Translations under genes and position numbers: made by a program
The notes under the pieces: generated by a model
What the model was told of the DNA's origin: nothing
The model's database searches: none
The model's input: only the letters and a program-made list of their open reading frames with translations
Part shown: positions 41,310 to 49,034 of the stretch, one piece after another
How positions within the stretch are numbered: the first letter of the stretch is position 1
Layout: each line of letters opens with the position of its first letter
NCBI GenBank assembly: GCA_050251035.1
Contig: JBFWNN010000030.1
Span: 1-64,000, forward strand
Direction: 5' to 3'
From: Taklimakanibacter sp050251035
GTDB lineage: Bacteria > Pseudomonadota > Alphaproteobacteria > Rhizobiales > Aestuariivirgaceae
Length of the DNA: 64,000 nt

Positions 41310-41839
41310 CCCGGGACGACATCCCGACCAGGCGGCTGGAGCTGCGGCTCCTGTCGCCCGAGGCCCTCGCCGCCACCGAAGCGGGCCGCGTCGTCGAGGC
41401 CGCCCGCCTGCTCGGTCTCGATTTGCCGGCCGACTGGGGCGAGGTCGCATCCGTGGCGCGCCGGCGCCTCGAGCAGTTGCCCCATTGCCCGCATTATCTT
41501 CCGTGGTCCATCCGGGCGATCGTGTTGCGCCAAGCGAATGCGGTCGTGGGCTATGTCAATTTCCACGACCTGCCGCAATGGCATGAGCTGGCGCGGCGGC
41601 ATGCCTGCGCCGAATTCGGTTATGAGATCTTCCCGCCGCATCGCCGGCAAGGCTATGCCGAGGAGACTGTGCGCGCTCTGATGGGCTGGGCGCGCAAGCG
41701 CGGCGCCCGCCACTTCATCTTCTCGATCGCGCCCGACAATGCGGCGTCGCAAGGCCTCGCCCGGAAGCTCGGCGCCCGCCGGATCGGCCTGCAGATCGAC
41801 GAGGAGGACGGCCCCGAGGACGTGTTCTTGTTGAGCTGA
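41306..41839 (+). CDS. GNAT-family N-acetyltransferase (RimJ/RimL-like)
   Basis: 177-residue acetyltransferase with RRLELRLLSPEALAATEAG at the N-terminus and an acetyl-CoA-binding segment FGYEIFPPHRRQGYAEETV (R-R-Q-G-Y), then FSIAPDNAASQGLARKLGAR. It resembles RimJ/RimL or drug-modifying acetyltransferases. It starts inside the AlkX stop codon (ATGA) and closes the operon. It is unlike the first GNAT (39616) in sequence, so this is not a duplication. The substrate is unknown. Confidence 0.87.
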   Translation: MTRDDIPTRRLELRLLSPEALAATEAGRVVEAARLLGLDLPADWGEVASVARRRLEQLPHCPHYLPWSIRAIVLRQANAVVGYVNFHDLPQWHELARRHACAEFGYEIFPPHRRQGYAEETVRALMGWARKRGARHFIFSIAPDNAASQGLARKLGARRIGLQIDEEDGPEDVFLLS

Positions 41840-41887
41840 ATGAGACCAATCTACCCTCGCGATCTGTCATTCCCAGCAACGCCGCTC

Positions 41888-42307
41888 CTACTCGCCCCAG
41901 GGATTTATCACTTTGAAGCCGCACGCGTCGAAGTCACGGACGTTACGGGTAGCGAGCTGGGCTCCGCGAGAACGCGTAATGCCCGCGATTTGCGCATCGA
42001 ATTGCAAGAACGGCCGACCGCCTGCCCGCCTCGTTGCGCCGATCTCGGCAAATTCATCAGCGGCGAGACTGTCGAAGGTGAGGACCTGTCCCGCCATGTC
42101 AATATCGAAGATCTTCATCGCCGCATCCCAAAGCCCGGCGCGGCGCTTGCCGTCCGGCAACACTCGGATGCCATAAAGAACCTCTCCTCGCGTGATGGTC
42201 GTCGTGAATACCGAGGCGCGCGGTTGATCGCTCAGCCACTCCACCACACGCGGCTCTGGATTGGGGCGCAGCATCTCTGACAGAACGTCCGTGTCGAGGA
42301 CGATCAT
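41888..42307 (-). CDS. vapC: PIN-domain toxin of a FitAB/VapBC module
   Basis: 139-residue PIN-domain ribonuclease-type toxin, intact. The acidic active site is D5 (IVLDTDVLSEML), E42 (TRGEVLYG), D104 (FLQFDAQIAG) and D125 (ATRNVRDFDACGF), as in FitB/VapC. Its ATG overlaps the antitoxin TGA as ATGA, so expression would depend on the upstream antitoxin frame being translated to its end, which the frameshift prevents. It converges on the GNAT gene with a 48-base gap. Confidence 0.9.
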   Translation of the reverse strand: MIVLDTDVLSEMLRPNPEPRVVEWLSDQPRASVFTTTITRGEVLYGIRVLPDGKRRAGLWDAAMKIFDIDMAGQVLTFDSLAADEFAEIGATRRAGGRPFLQFDAQIAGITRSRGAQLATRNVRDFDACGFKVINPWGE

Positions 42308-42551
42308 CTGTCGAGGTCCATTGGTCCACGCATGGCCTGACGGGGCGCGATTTCCAGTTCCACACCGCCGAAGGGTTCAACGCGCGCCCGGATTGCTTCG
42401 ACGAGTCCCCCGTACGGGCCGGCTCGAGCGACAGCGCCGTGCGCAAGATATCGCGCGCCTCATCCTCCATCGAGCGACCATTTCGTGCGGCTTGGAGACG
42501 GAGCTTTGCTTTGAGTTTGTCGTCGATGTCACGAATTGTCATGCTTGCCAT
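42304..42551 (-). pseudogene. Frameshifted FitA-type antitoxin (ribbon-helix-helix)
   Basis: The 248 bases hold two well-conserved halves in different frames. The first starts MASMTIRDIDDKLKAKLRL at ATG 42551 (GGAG five bases upstream) and runs to EPARTG, the DNA-binding ribbon-helix-helix region. The second, one base out, reads LVEAIRARVEPFGGVELEI and APRQAMRGPMDLDR to the TGA overlapping vapC. The break falls at a five-base C run on the plus strand (42407-42411): six would restore one 82-residue protein. It may be a true mutation or a homopolymer sequencing error. As read, the product would fuse to about 70 nonsense residues. Confidence 0.83.
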
Positions 42552-42558
42552 ATTCACT

Positions 42559-42597
42559 CCGTACATCATTGATTGCATATTAATCAATGATGTACGG
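42559..42597. promoter_or_regulatory. 16-bp perfect inverted repeat, probable toxin-antitoxin operator
   Basis: CCGTACATCATTGATT (42559-42574) and AATCAATGATGTACGG (42582-42597) are exact complements with a 7-base centre. The element ends beside the Shine-Dalgarno of the antitoxin, 7 bases before its ATG, and its AT-rich centre may hold the -10 box. FitA-type antitoxins repress their own operon by binding such palindromes. A hairpin in the mRNA leader is the alternative reading. Confidence 0.72.
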
Positions 42598-42656
42598 CTG
42601 CGTAAGGCCGCTCGACAACCGCCAATACTGGGACCCTCAGAACCCTTCGTCTGTCG

Positions 42657-44057
42657 TCAGATCACCCTGTCGCGCGCGAGTTCGTCCGTCACCTTGCGGA
42701 TGGCGCCGGAGAGCGTGTCGACGATGAAATCGACCTCGTTCCTCGTGATGATCAGAGGCGGCGAGAGAACGTCGAGATGGCCGATCGGCCGCACCAGCAG
42801 CCCATGCGCCTCGCATTCGTTGGAAATGCGCTTGGAGATGTTGACGTCGTCGGGAAGCTTCTGCTTCGTTTCTTTGTCGGCGACATATTCGAGACACATC
42901 ATCAAGCGGCGTCCGCGCACGTCACCGACGATCGGCAGAGGCGCCAGCTCCGCCAGCCGCTGCTCGAGATAATCGCCGACGCGCGCGGCGTTGCCCAGCA
43001 GGTCCTCGCGCTCGATGATCTCGATGTTCTTGAGCGCCACCGCGCAGGCGACCGGGTGTCCGGAATAGGTGTAGCCATGGGTGAACCAGGCATCCGCGTC
43101 GGGCGCGCTGATCACCTCATGGATCTGATCCGAATAGATCACCGCCGAGAGCGGGATATAGCCCGAGGTGAGGCCCTTCGCGGTCACGATGATGTCGGGC
43201 ACGATCCCGAATTCGGCTTCTGATGCGAACATGTGGCCGAGCCTGCCGAAGGCCGTCACCACCTCGTCGGCGATGAACAATATGCCGTTGTCGCTGCACA
43301 GCCGGCGCATGCGCGGCAAATAGTTCGGCGGCGGCAAGGTGACCCCGCCCGACGCCTGCGCCGGCTCGGCGATGAAGGCGGCGATGTTGCGGGCGCCCAG
43401 CGTCTCGATCTTGCGGCGGAACTCGTCGACCAGGAAATCGCTGAACTCCGAAAGGCTCATGCCGTCCGGCCGGCGATAGGGATAAGGCGCCGAGAGGTGA
43501 TGCACGAGATCGTTCACATAGCGGAAATGCGGCGACTGGTCGCCATCGCGCAGGCCGACCGTCATGCCGAGATAGGTCGAGCCGTGATAGGAGTTCTTGC
43601 GCGAGATGATGTATTTGCGCTCCGTCTCGCCGCGCCGCGACTGGTAATAATGAGCAAGCCTGACGGCGGTATCGATGCCGCAGGAGCCCGACGTGGCGAA
43701 GGCCACGTGATTGAGGCCCTTGGGCGCGAGTGACGCGAGCTTGGCGGCAAGCTCGGCCGCCGGGGCATTGGTGACATCGACGAAGGTCGTCGTGTAGCAG
43801 AGCTGGAGCGCCTGCTCGGCCATGGCTTGGGCGATTTCCTTGCGGCCATAACCGGCATTGACGCACCACATACCGCCGATGCCGTCGAAATAGCGCCGGC
43901 CTTCGGCATCCTTGACATAGCAGCCCTCGCCCTCAACCAGAACGAGCGATCCTTCCTCCTTGAAGCTGTCGAAATGGGTATAGGGGTGGAGGAAGTGATC
44001 GTGGTCCTTCTGCCAGAGATCGTCCGGATTGAAGCGGTTGCTAGCCTGGTGAAGCAT
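42657..44057 (-). CDS. Class III PLP-dependent aminotransferase
   Basis: 466-residue omega-aminotransferase-type enzyme, cytosolic. Blocks are HPYTHFDSFKEEGSLVLVEG, RYFDGIGGMWCVNAGYG, FATSGSCGIDTAVRLAHYYQ, AFIAEPAQASGGV, LFIADEVVTAFGR (PLP Asp) and IIVTAKGLTSGYIPLSAV, where the Lys forms the Schiff base. SGSCGID replaces the common SGSEA, so substrate orientation may differ from canonical members. It probably moves an amino group from an amine or beta-amino acid to pyruvate or an alike keto acid; exact donors are unknown. GAGGGG precedes the ATG, and a palindrome lies 15 bases further upstream. Confidence 0.88.
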   Translation of the reverse strand: MLHQASNRFNPDDLWQKDHDHFLHPYTHFDSFKEEGSLVLVEGEGCYVKDAEGRRYFDGIGGMWCVNAGYGRKEIAQAMAEQALQLCYTTTFVDVTNAPAAELAAKLASLAPKGLNHVAFATSGSCGIDTAVRLAHYYQSRRGETERKYIISRKNSYHGSTYLGMTVGLRDGDQSPHFRYVNDLVHHLSAPYPYRRPDGMSLSEFSDFLVDEFRRKIETLGARNIAAFIAEPAQASGGVTLPPPNYLPRMRRLCSDNGILFIADEVVTAFGRLGHMFASEAEFGIVPDIIVTAKGLTSGYIPLSAVIYSDQIHEVISAPDADAWFTHGYTYSGHPVACAVALKNIEIIEREDLLGNAARVGDYLEQRLAELAPLPIVGDVRGRRLMMCLEYVADKETKQKLPDDVNISKRISNECEAHGLLVRPIGHLDVLSPPLIITRNEVDFIVDTLSGAIRKVTDELARDRVI

Positions 44058-44071
44058 GATTTCCCCTCATT

Positions 44072-44091
44072 TTGACTGAACGTTCATTCAA
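44072..44091. promoter_or_regulatory. TetR-type operator-like palindrome upstream of the aminotransferase
   Basis: TTGACTGAACGTTCATTCAA is a 20-base palindrome with one mismatched pair, built around a perfect TGAACGTTCA (44077-44086). TGAACGTTCA-type sequences are the usual operators of TetR/AcrR regulators. It lies 14 bases upstream of the aminotransferase ATG (44057) within its leader. No TetR gene is adjacent, and the TetR at 59033 has a different proposed site. The remaining bases up to 44323 contain no gene I can support. Confidence 0.55.
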
Positions 44092-44323
44092 TATAAGAAC
44101 GCGACAAAGGGCGCATCCCTATGTCGGCGGACAGAGTAGCCCAAGGCCCGACGGGTCAACAAGCGGGTTCCTGTGCGACTGCGAGACCTTGGTTTTGACC
44201 TAACGGCACACTCCACCCTACCTTACATAATCCGTATACAAACAAATTTTCGAATGTCCGTTTTCGGGTGGATATCAAGACCGCCCACGACCAGATTGAG
44301 CGCAACATCGAGGAGCATTCGCC

Positions 44324-44890
44324 ATGACGTTGAACATTGATCCTGTGAACACTCATATCCCCTCCTCCCGGCCTGAGGACATCGCCGCCGTCACCTTCGC
44401 TTTCGGCACGACATCGCTGGGCCAGGTGCTGGTCGCCGCCACCGCCAGGGGCGTGTGCGCCATCCTCATGGGCAGCAGCCGCGACAGGCTCGTTGCCGAC
44501 CTCTGCCGACACTTCGCCGAAGCGCAGCCCGCGCCGGACGGCCAGCTCGCCGATACGGTGGGCAAGGTCACGGCGCTCATCGAGGATCCGGCAAGACCCG
44601 CCGATCTGACGCTCGACCTCCAGGGCTCCGATTTCGAGATCAGGGTCTGGCAGGGCCTGCGCACGATCCCGCCGGGCAGAACGCTGAGCTATTCCGAGCT
44701 CGCCCGGCATCTGGGTGTGACGGGCGGCGAGAAAGGCCCCGCCAAGGATGTCGCCGACGCCTGCGCCGCAAACAAGATCGCCGTTGCCGTGCCGTGCCAC
44801 CGCATCCTGCGCAAGGACGGCACTATTTCCGGCTATCGCTGGGGCGTGCACCGCAAGCGCGCTTTGCTCGAGCGGGAGAGCGCGCAATGA
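44324..44890 (+). CDS. ogt: Methylated-DNA--protein-cysteine S-methyltransferase (Ogt/Ada C-terminal type)
   Basis: Suicide repair protein that removes the alkyl group of O6-alkylguanine, 188 residues. The active site is C158 in AVPCHRILRKDGTISGYRWG, which is Ada-like in its tail. The N-terminal AVTFAFGTTSLGQVLVAAT and FEIRVWQGLRTIPPGRTLSY are family blocks. The recognition helix reads GPAKDVADACAANK; family members have an arginine finger there (RAVG), here replaced by Lys (K141-D142). Whether it still flips bases is open. GAGGAG precedes the ATG, and the stop overlaps the next gene as ATGA. Confidence 0.9.
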   Translation: MTLNIDPVNTHIPSSRPEDIAAVTFAFGTTSLGQVLVAATARGVCAILMGSSRDRLVADLCRHFAEAQPAPDGQLADTVGKVTALIEDPARPADLTLDLQGSDFEIRVWQGLRTIPPGRTLSYSELARHLGVTGGEKGPAKDVADACAANKIAVAVPCHRILRKDGTISGYRWGVHRKRALLERESAQ

Positions 44891-45612
44891 CCGACGCCCT
44901 CCCCGCCTCCATGGCGAAGCGCGTCGCGGCGCGCGACTGGTCGGCACTCGGCGAAGAGCTCGACAAGCACGGCTGCGCCATCATCGACAGCCTGCTCACC
45001 GCCGATGAATGCCACAGGCTCGCGGCGTCCTATCCCGAAGACGGGCTGTTCCGCAGCCGCGTCGTCATGAGCCGGCACGGCTTCGGTCGCGGCGAATACA
45101 AATATTTCGCCTATCCCTTGCCGACGCTGATCGTGGGCCTGCGCGAGGCGCTCTATGCGCCATTGGCCGGGATCGCCAATCGCTGGAACGAAGCGCTGGG
45201 CGAGGCGCCGCGCTATCCGCAAGAGCATGCGGCCTTCATCGCCCGCTGCCACGAGGCCGGCCAGCGCCGTCCCACGCCTCTGCTGCTGCAATATGGCGAG
45301 GGCGACTACAACTGCCTGCATCAGGACATCTATGGCGCGCTGGTCTTCCCGCTCCAGGTCGCCATCCTCCTGTCGGAGCCGGGCAAGGATTTTTCCGGCG
45401 GCGAGTTCGTCCTGACCGAGCAGCGGCCGCGGATGCAGTCGCGCGCCGAGGTGCCGCCATTGCGCCAGGGCGACGGCGTGGTCTTCCCGGTGCATCACCG
45501 TCCGGTCCAGGGCACGCGCGGCGTCTACCGGGTCAATCTGCGCCACGGCGTGAGCCGCCTGCGCTCCGGCCGGCGCCATACGCTCGGCATCATCTTCCAC
45601 GATGCGGAATGA
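44887..45612 (+). CDS. 2OG-Fe(II) oxygenase superfamily protein
   Basis: 241-residue predicted 2-oxoglutarate- and iron-dependent dioxygenase of the COG3826 kind. The iron ligands fit H145 and D147 (NCLHQDIYGAL) and a distal His in VFPVHHRPV (H203 or H204); R214 in RGVYRVNLRHG may bind 2-oxoglutarate. ATGA overlap couples it to ogt. AlkB is in the same superfamily, and a pairing with an alkyltransferase suggests nucleic-acid or protein repair, but this is not AlkB by sequence. The substrate is unknown, and the role is inferred from context. Confidence 0.82.
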   Translation: MTDALPASMAKRVAARDWSALGEELDKHGCAIIDSLLTADECHRLAASYPEDGLFRSRVVMSRHGFGRGEYKYFAYPLPTLIVGLREALYAPLAGIANRWNEALGEAPRYPQEHAAFIARCHEAGQRRPTPLLLQYGEGDYNCLHQDIYGALVFPLQVAILLSEPGKDFSGGEFVLTEQRPRMQSRAEVPPLRQGDGVVFPVHHRPVQGTRGVYRVNLRHGVSRLRSGRRHTLGIIFHDAE

Positions 45613-46083
45613 TCACGCGGTAAGCTGGCGTCGCACGATATCCGCGACCCGGTGCTGCTCGGCCTCGGGCAGCGCCGGAAAGTCGCGGCTGAAGAAGCGC
45701 TCGAACCCGTTGGGCAGCTTTTCCGAGACGATCTCGCCTCTGATCATCTGGCTGTTGAGCGCATCGCCCGCCCGATGCGGGGCGAGATGCACATGCAGAT
45801 GCGCCACACCGTCGCCGAAAATATAGACATAGACGATCTTGGCGCTGGTCGCAGCCTTGAGCGCCCGGCTCATTCTGGCGATCGTTGCGCCGAAGCTCTG
45901 CGCTTCCGGCCCATCGAGGTCGGCGATGGTGGCGATATGGCGAATGGGCTCGAGATAGGCGAAGCCTGGGACTTCCGCATCGAGCGACAGGGTCAGGCGC
46001 CACAGATCGTCGCGCCACACTTCGATGCGACCGAGCGCGGCATCGCCCTCTGCCCCGGCGCAGATGACGCAGCCTTGCGTCAT
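45613..46083 (-). CDS. HIT-family protein
   Basis: 156-residue histidine-triad nucleotide-binding protein. The HIT motif is AHLHVHLAPHR with H95, H97 and catalytic H99. CVIC near the N-terminus may bind zinc, as in several HIT proteins. Such proteins hydrolyse AMP-linked or dinucleotide compounds. The ATG shares one base with the stop of the upstream aminomutase-like gene (TGATG), so the two are coupled. It ends exactly one base from the convergent oxygenase stop. Confidence 0.87.
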   Translation of the reverse strand: MTQGCVICAGAEGDAALGRIEVWRDDLWRLTLSLDAEVPGFAYLEPIRHIATIADLDGPEAQSFGATIARMSRALKAATSAKIVYVYIFGDGVAHLHVHLAPHRAGDALNSQMIRGEIVSEKLPNGFERFFSRDFPALPEAEQHRVADIVRRQLTA

Positions 46084-47390
46084 CAGGGCTTGAGAAGATG
46101 TCGGCGCGCCGTGACGATGCGCTCGACCGCCGCGCAGAAGCCGTCACAGTGCTCATCGTTCACCACCAGCGACAGCGCCATGTAGCCGCGGCCGGCGACG
46201 TAGAAGCCCTCCTCCAGGAGATCGAGATAGATGAGCTGACGCAACCGCGGATCGGCATTGGCGGTCTCCTCGGGCGTGCGGATGTCGCCGGCCAGCGGAT
46301 GGAGGTTGATGAGCGACCCGATGCCGGTCGCCTTGAGCTTCACCTGATAGCGCATGAAGAGATCGTTGAGCCGCGAGCGCAAGTCCTCGCCGCGGCGGTT
46401 GAGGTCGCGGCAGGCTTCCGCCGTGAAGATCTCGCTCATCGCCGCGAAGCCCGCCGACATGGTCAGCATGTTGTTGTTGAAGGTGCCGGCATGCGGCAGG
46501 AATTGCGGCCGCGTCGGGTCGAACTGCTCCATGATGTCGCGGCGCCCGCCGAAGGCGCCGAAGGACATGCCGCCGCCGATATATTTGCCGAGCGTCGTGA
46601 GGTCGGGCGTGATGCCCAGTTCCGCCGCGAGGCCATGGGGGCCGAGCCGCGAGGTCATCACCTCGTCGAAGACGAGGAGGATGCCATGGCGCCGGGTCTC
46701 CTCGCGCAGCATCGCGAGATAGTCGGGGTCGGCCGGAAGGCAGCCGCCGCCGCCCAGCATCGGCTCGATCAGGAGTGCGGCAAGATTGGGGGCGTGCTCG
46801 GCAATGAGCCGGCGCGTGCCGGCGCTGTCGTTGAAGGGCGCCAGCACAACGTCGAAGGGCGCGTTCACCGGCATGCCGCTGGGCGCGAAATAGAGCGTGC
46901 CGCCGTGATAGCCGCCTTTGATGCCCATGATCTTCGATCGCTTGGTGAAGGCGCGCGCCGCGCCGAGCGCCATCATGTTGGCCTCGGTGCCGGAATTGGT
47001 GAAGCGCACCAGGTCGAGGCCGAAGCGCCTGGTTACCGTTTCGGCGAACTTCACCTCCAGCGGGTGATGGGCGCCGAGATTGATGCCCGCCGCCAGCGCG
47101 TCGGTCACGGCCCTGGTGATGCGCGGATGCGAATGGCCATAGAGGCCGGCCGAATATTCGCCGAGAAGATCGACATAGGAATGCCCGTCGACATCGGTGA
47201 TGACGGCCCCTTCCGCCTTGGCGATGCGGATCGGCATCGGCGCGGTGAACAGCACAGTGCGGGTGTTGCCGCCCGGCATGACGGCCTTCGCCTGCTCATG
47301 CAGCGCGAGCGTCTTCGGCCGCGCCGCCAGGAAGCGGTCGGACGCTCCGGCAAGAGCCGCATCGACATCGTCGGTCAAAGGCGCGTTCAT
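46083..47390 (-). CDS. Glutamate-1-semialdehyde aminomutase-like class III aminotransferase
   Basis: 435-residue PLP enzyme. The ATG at 47390 is chosen as it lies at the family start, with GGAG upstream. MPGGNTRTVLFTAPMP, YSAGLYGHSHPRI, RFTNSGTEANMMALGAARAF, LIEPMLGGGGCLP, LLVFDEVMTSRLG and LTTLGKYIGGGMSFGAFGG (PLP Lys) match the HemL-like subgroup. The canonical HemL MPGGVNSPVRAF is altered, so it is probably not the tetrapyrrole enzyme but a relative acting on another amine or amino acid. It is coupled to the HIT gene. Confidence 0.86.
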   Translation of the reverse strand: MNAPLTDDVDAALAGASDRFLAARPKTLALHEQAKAVMPGGNTRTVLFTAPMPIRIAKAEGAVITDVDGHSYVDLLGEYSAGLYGHSHPRITRAVTDALAAGINLGAHHPLEVKFAETVTRRFGLDLVRFTNSGTEANMMALGAARAFTKRSKIMGIKGGYHGGTLYFAPSGMPVNAPFDVVLAPFNDSAGTRRLIAEHAPNLAALLIEPMLGGGGCLPADPDYLAMLREETRRHGILLVFDEVMTSRLGPHGLAAELGITPDLTTLGKYIGGGMSFGAFGGRRDIMEQFDPTRPQFLPHAGTFNNNMLTMSAGFAAMSEIFTAEACRDLNRRGEDLRSRLNDLFMRYQVKLKATGIGSLINLHPLAGDIRTPEETANADPRLRQLIYLDLLEEGFYVAGRGYMALSLVVNDEHCDGFCAAVERIVTARRHLLKP

Positions 47391-47546
47391 TTCCCGTCTC
47401 CATCGGATCATGCGCGACGAATCATGCCCCAGCCGGAATTGTTACGCAATGTTTCAGCCATGCGCCGGATACAACCAAGCCACGGCGTCGCTTCTGTCAA
47501 AGCAGAGATGGCGGCGGCGACCGGAAACCGCTAGTTTGGTCGCGCT

Positions 47547-48983
47547 ATGCACGGGGGCGAGGAGAGGATCACGACAATCGAAACGCTTCCGGATCGCGGC
47601 CCGGAGCGCGCGGCGCATGGCTGGGGGGCGAATCTCGTCGCGACACTGCAACTGGCCTGGCCCATGGTCCTGACCAACATGGCTCAGACGGCCATGATCG
47701 TCACCGACGTGCTGTTCATCGGCCGGCTCGGGCCGCAGTCGCTGGCGGCGAGCTCGCTCGCCGTGAACCTCTATCACACCTTGACCTTCTTCGCCTTCGG
47801 GCTGGTGAGCGCCGTGGCCCCCATGGTGGCGCGGGAAAAGGGTGCCCGCCGGCACGAGGTGCGCGAGATCAGGCGCATCGTGCGGCAGGGCCTGTGGAGC
47901 GTGGCCGCGGTCTCGGTCCCGGCGATCCTCCTGCTCTGGCATGGCGATGTGTTCCTGATCGCCATCGGCCAGGATCCGGCGCTGGCGCAGGAGGCCATCC
48001 GCTATCTGCGGGCCCTCGCCTGGGCGATGCCGTTCTTTCTCGGCTATGTGGTGCTGCGCTTCTTCATCTCGGCGCTCGAGCGCCCGCAATGGGCCTTCGT
48101 CGTCGCCATTGCCGGCATTCTGTTCAATGCGCTCGGCAACTGGCTGCTCATCTTCGGCAATTGGGGATTTCCCGCCCTGGGCATCGTCGGGTCGGGCCTT
48201 GCCAGCGCCGTCACCACTTTCCTGATGTTCGTCGGTCTCGGCGCCGTCGTCATGCTCGACCGGCAATTCCGCCGCTATCACGTTCTGGGGCGGTTCTGGC
48301 GGGCCGACTGGTCGCGTTTCAAGGCGATCTGGGTGCTGGGCCTGCCCATCGGCCTGATCATCGCCTTCGAGACCACCGCCTTCAACGCCGCCGCCTTCCT
48401 CATGGGCTGGCTCGGCGCGGCCGAGCTCGCCGCCCATGCGATCGCCATCCAGGTCGTGGCCATCGCCTTCATGACGCCGCTCGGCATCGCCCAGGCGGCG
48501 ACGGTGCGCGTCGGCCTCGCTTTCGGCGCCGGCGACCGGCTGGGCGTGGCCCGGGCCGGATGGAGCGCCTTCATCCTCGGCACCGGCTTCATGATCGTCA
48601 CCGCCGCGCTGATGCTCCTCATCCCCCGTGTCCTCATCGGCCTTTTCATCGACATCGGCCAGGAGAGCAACCAGGCGGTGCTGACGCTCGCCACCTCCTT
48701 CCTCGTCGTCGCCGCGATCTTCCAGCTCGTCGATGCCGCCCAGGTTCTGGCCGCCGGCATGCTGCGCGGGCTGCATGACACGCGCATCCCGATGCTCTAT
48801 GCCGCCTTGGGCTATTGGGGCTTCGGCCTGCCGCTGAGCTATTATCTGTCGCAATTCACGGGCCTGGGCGGCGAAGGCGTGTGGATCGGCCTCGCCGCCG
48901 GTCTCGCCGCGGTCAGCGCCCTGATGGTGCCGCGCTGGCTCAGGCGCGAGACGTTGGGCCTCGTTCCCCGTGGCGCCCCATGA
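47547..48983 (+). CDS. MATE-family multidrug/metabolite efflux transporter
   Basis: Inner-membrane Na+ or H+ antiporter of 478 residues with twelve spans in two six-helix bundles. LATLQLAWPMVLTNMAQTAM, VTDVLFIGRLGPQSLAASSLA and VVLRFFISALERPQWAFV belong to bundle 1; LPIGLIIAFETTAFNAAAF and LMGWLGAAELAAHAIAIQV start bundle 2. The N-terminal 30 residues are polar and poorly conserved, so translation could begin a little downstream. It reads toward tRNA-Leu. Substrates are not predictable. Confidence 0.88.
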   Translation: MHGGEERITTIETLPDRGPERAAHGWGANLVATLQLAWPMVLTNMAQTAMIVTDVLFIGRLGPQSLAASSLAVNLYHTLTFFAFGLVSAVAPMVAREKGARRHEVREIRRIVRQGLWSVAAVSVPAILLLWHGDVFLIAIGQDPALAQEAIRYLRALAWAMPFFLGYVVLRFFISALERPQWAFVVAIAGILFNALGNWLLIFGNWGFPALGIVGSGLASAVTTFLMFVGLGAVVMLDRQFRRYHVLGRFWRADWSRFKAIWVLGLPIGLIIAFETTAFNAAAFLMGWLGAAELAAHAIAIQVVAIAFMTPLGIAQAATVRVGLAFGAGDRLGVARAGWSAFILGTGFMIVTAALMLLIPRVLIGLFIDIGQESNQAVLTLATSFLVVAAIFQLVDAAQVLAAGMLRGLHDTRIPMLYAALGYWGFGLPLSYYLSQFTGLGGEGVWIGLAAGLAAVSALMVPRWLRRETLGLVPRGAP

Positions 48984-49034
48984 GATAAAGCGGTTTGCCC
49001 TTTCGAGAGGGCGCGCTAGAAGGACCCTTTCAGG

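Noticed and set aside
46098..47534. A 478-codon open frame on the plus strand
   Set aside because: Antisense to the HemL-like aminotransferase with complete PLP motifs; its translation lacks any recognisable domain.
47454..48854. A 466-codon open frame on the minus strand
   Set aside because: Antisense to the MATE transporter; its translation is hydrophilic His/Glu/Asp-rich, the usual mirror of a membrane protein.
48999..49014. Hairpin GCCCT...AGGGC between MATE and tRNA-Leu
   Set aside because: Short 5-bp stem with no T-run; could be a weak terminator or chance in GC-rich sequence.
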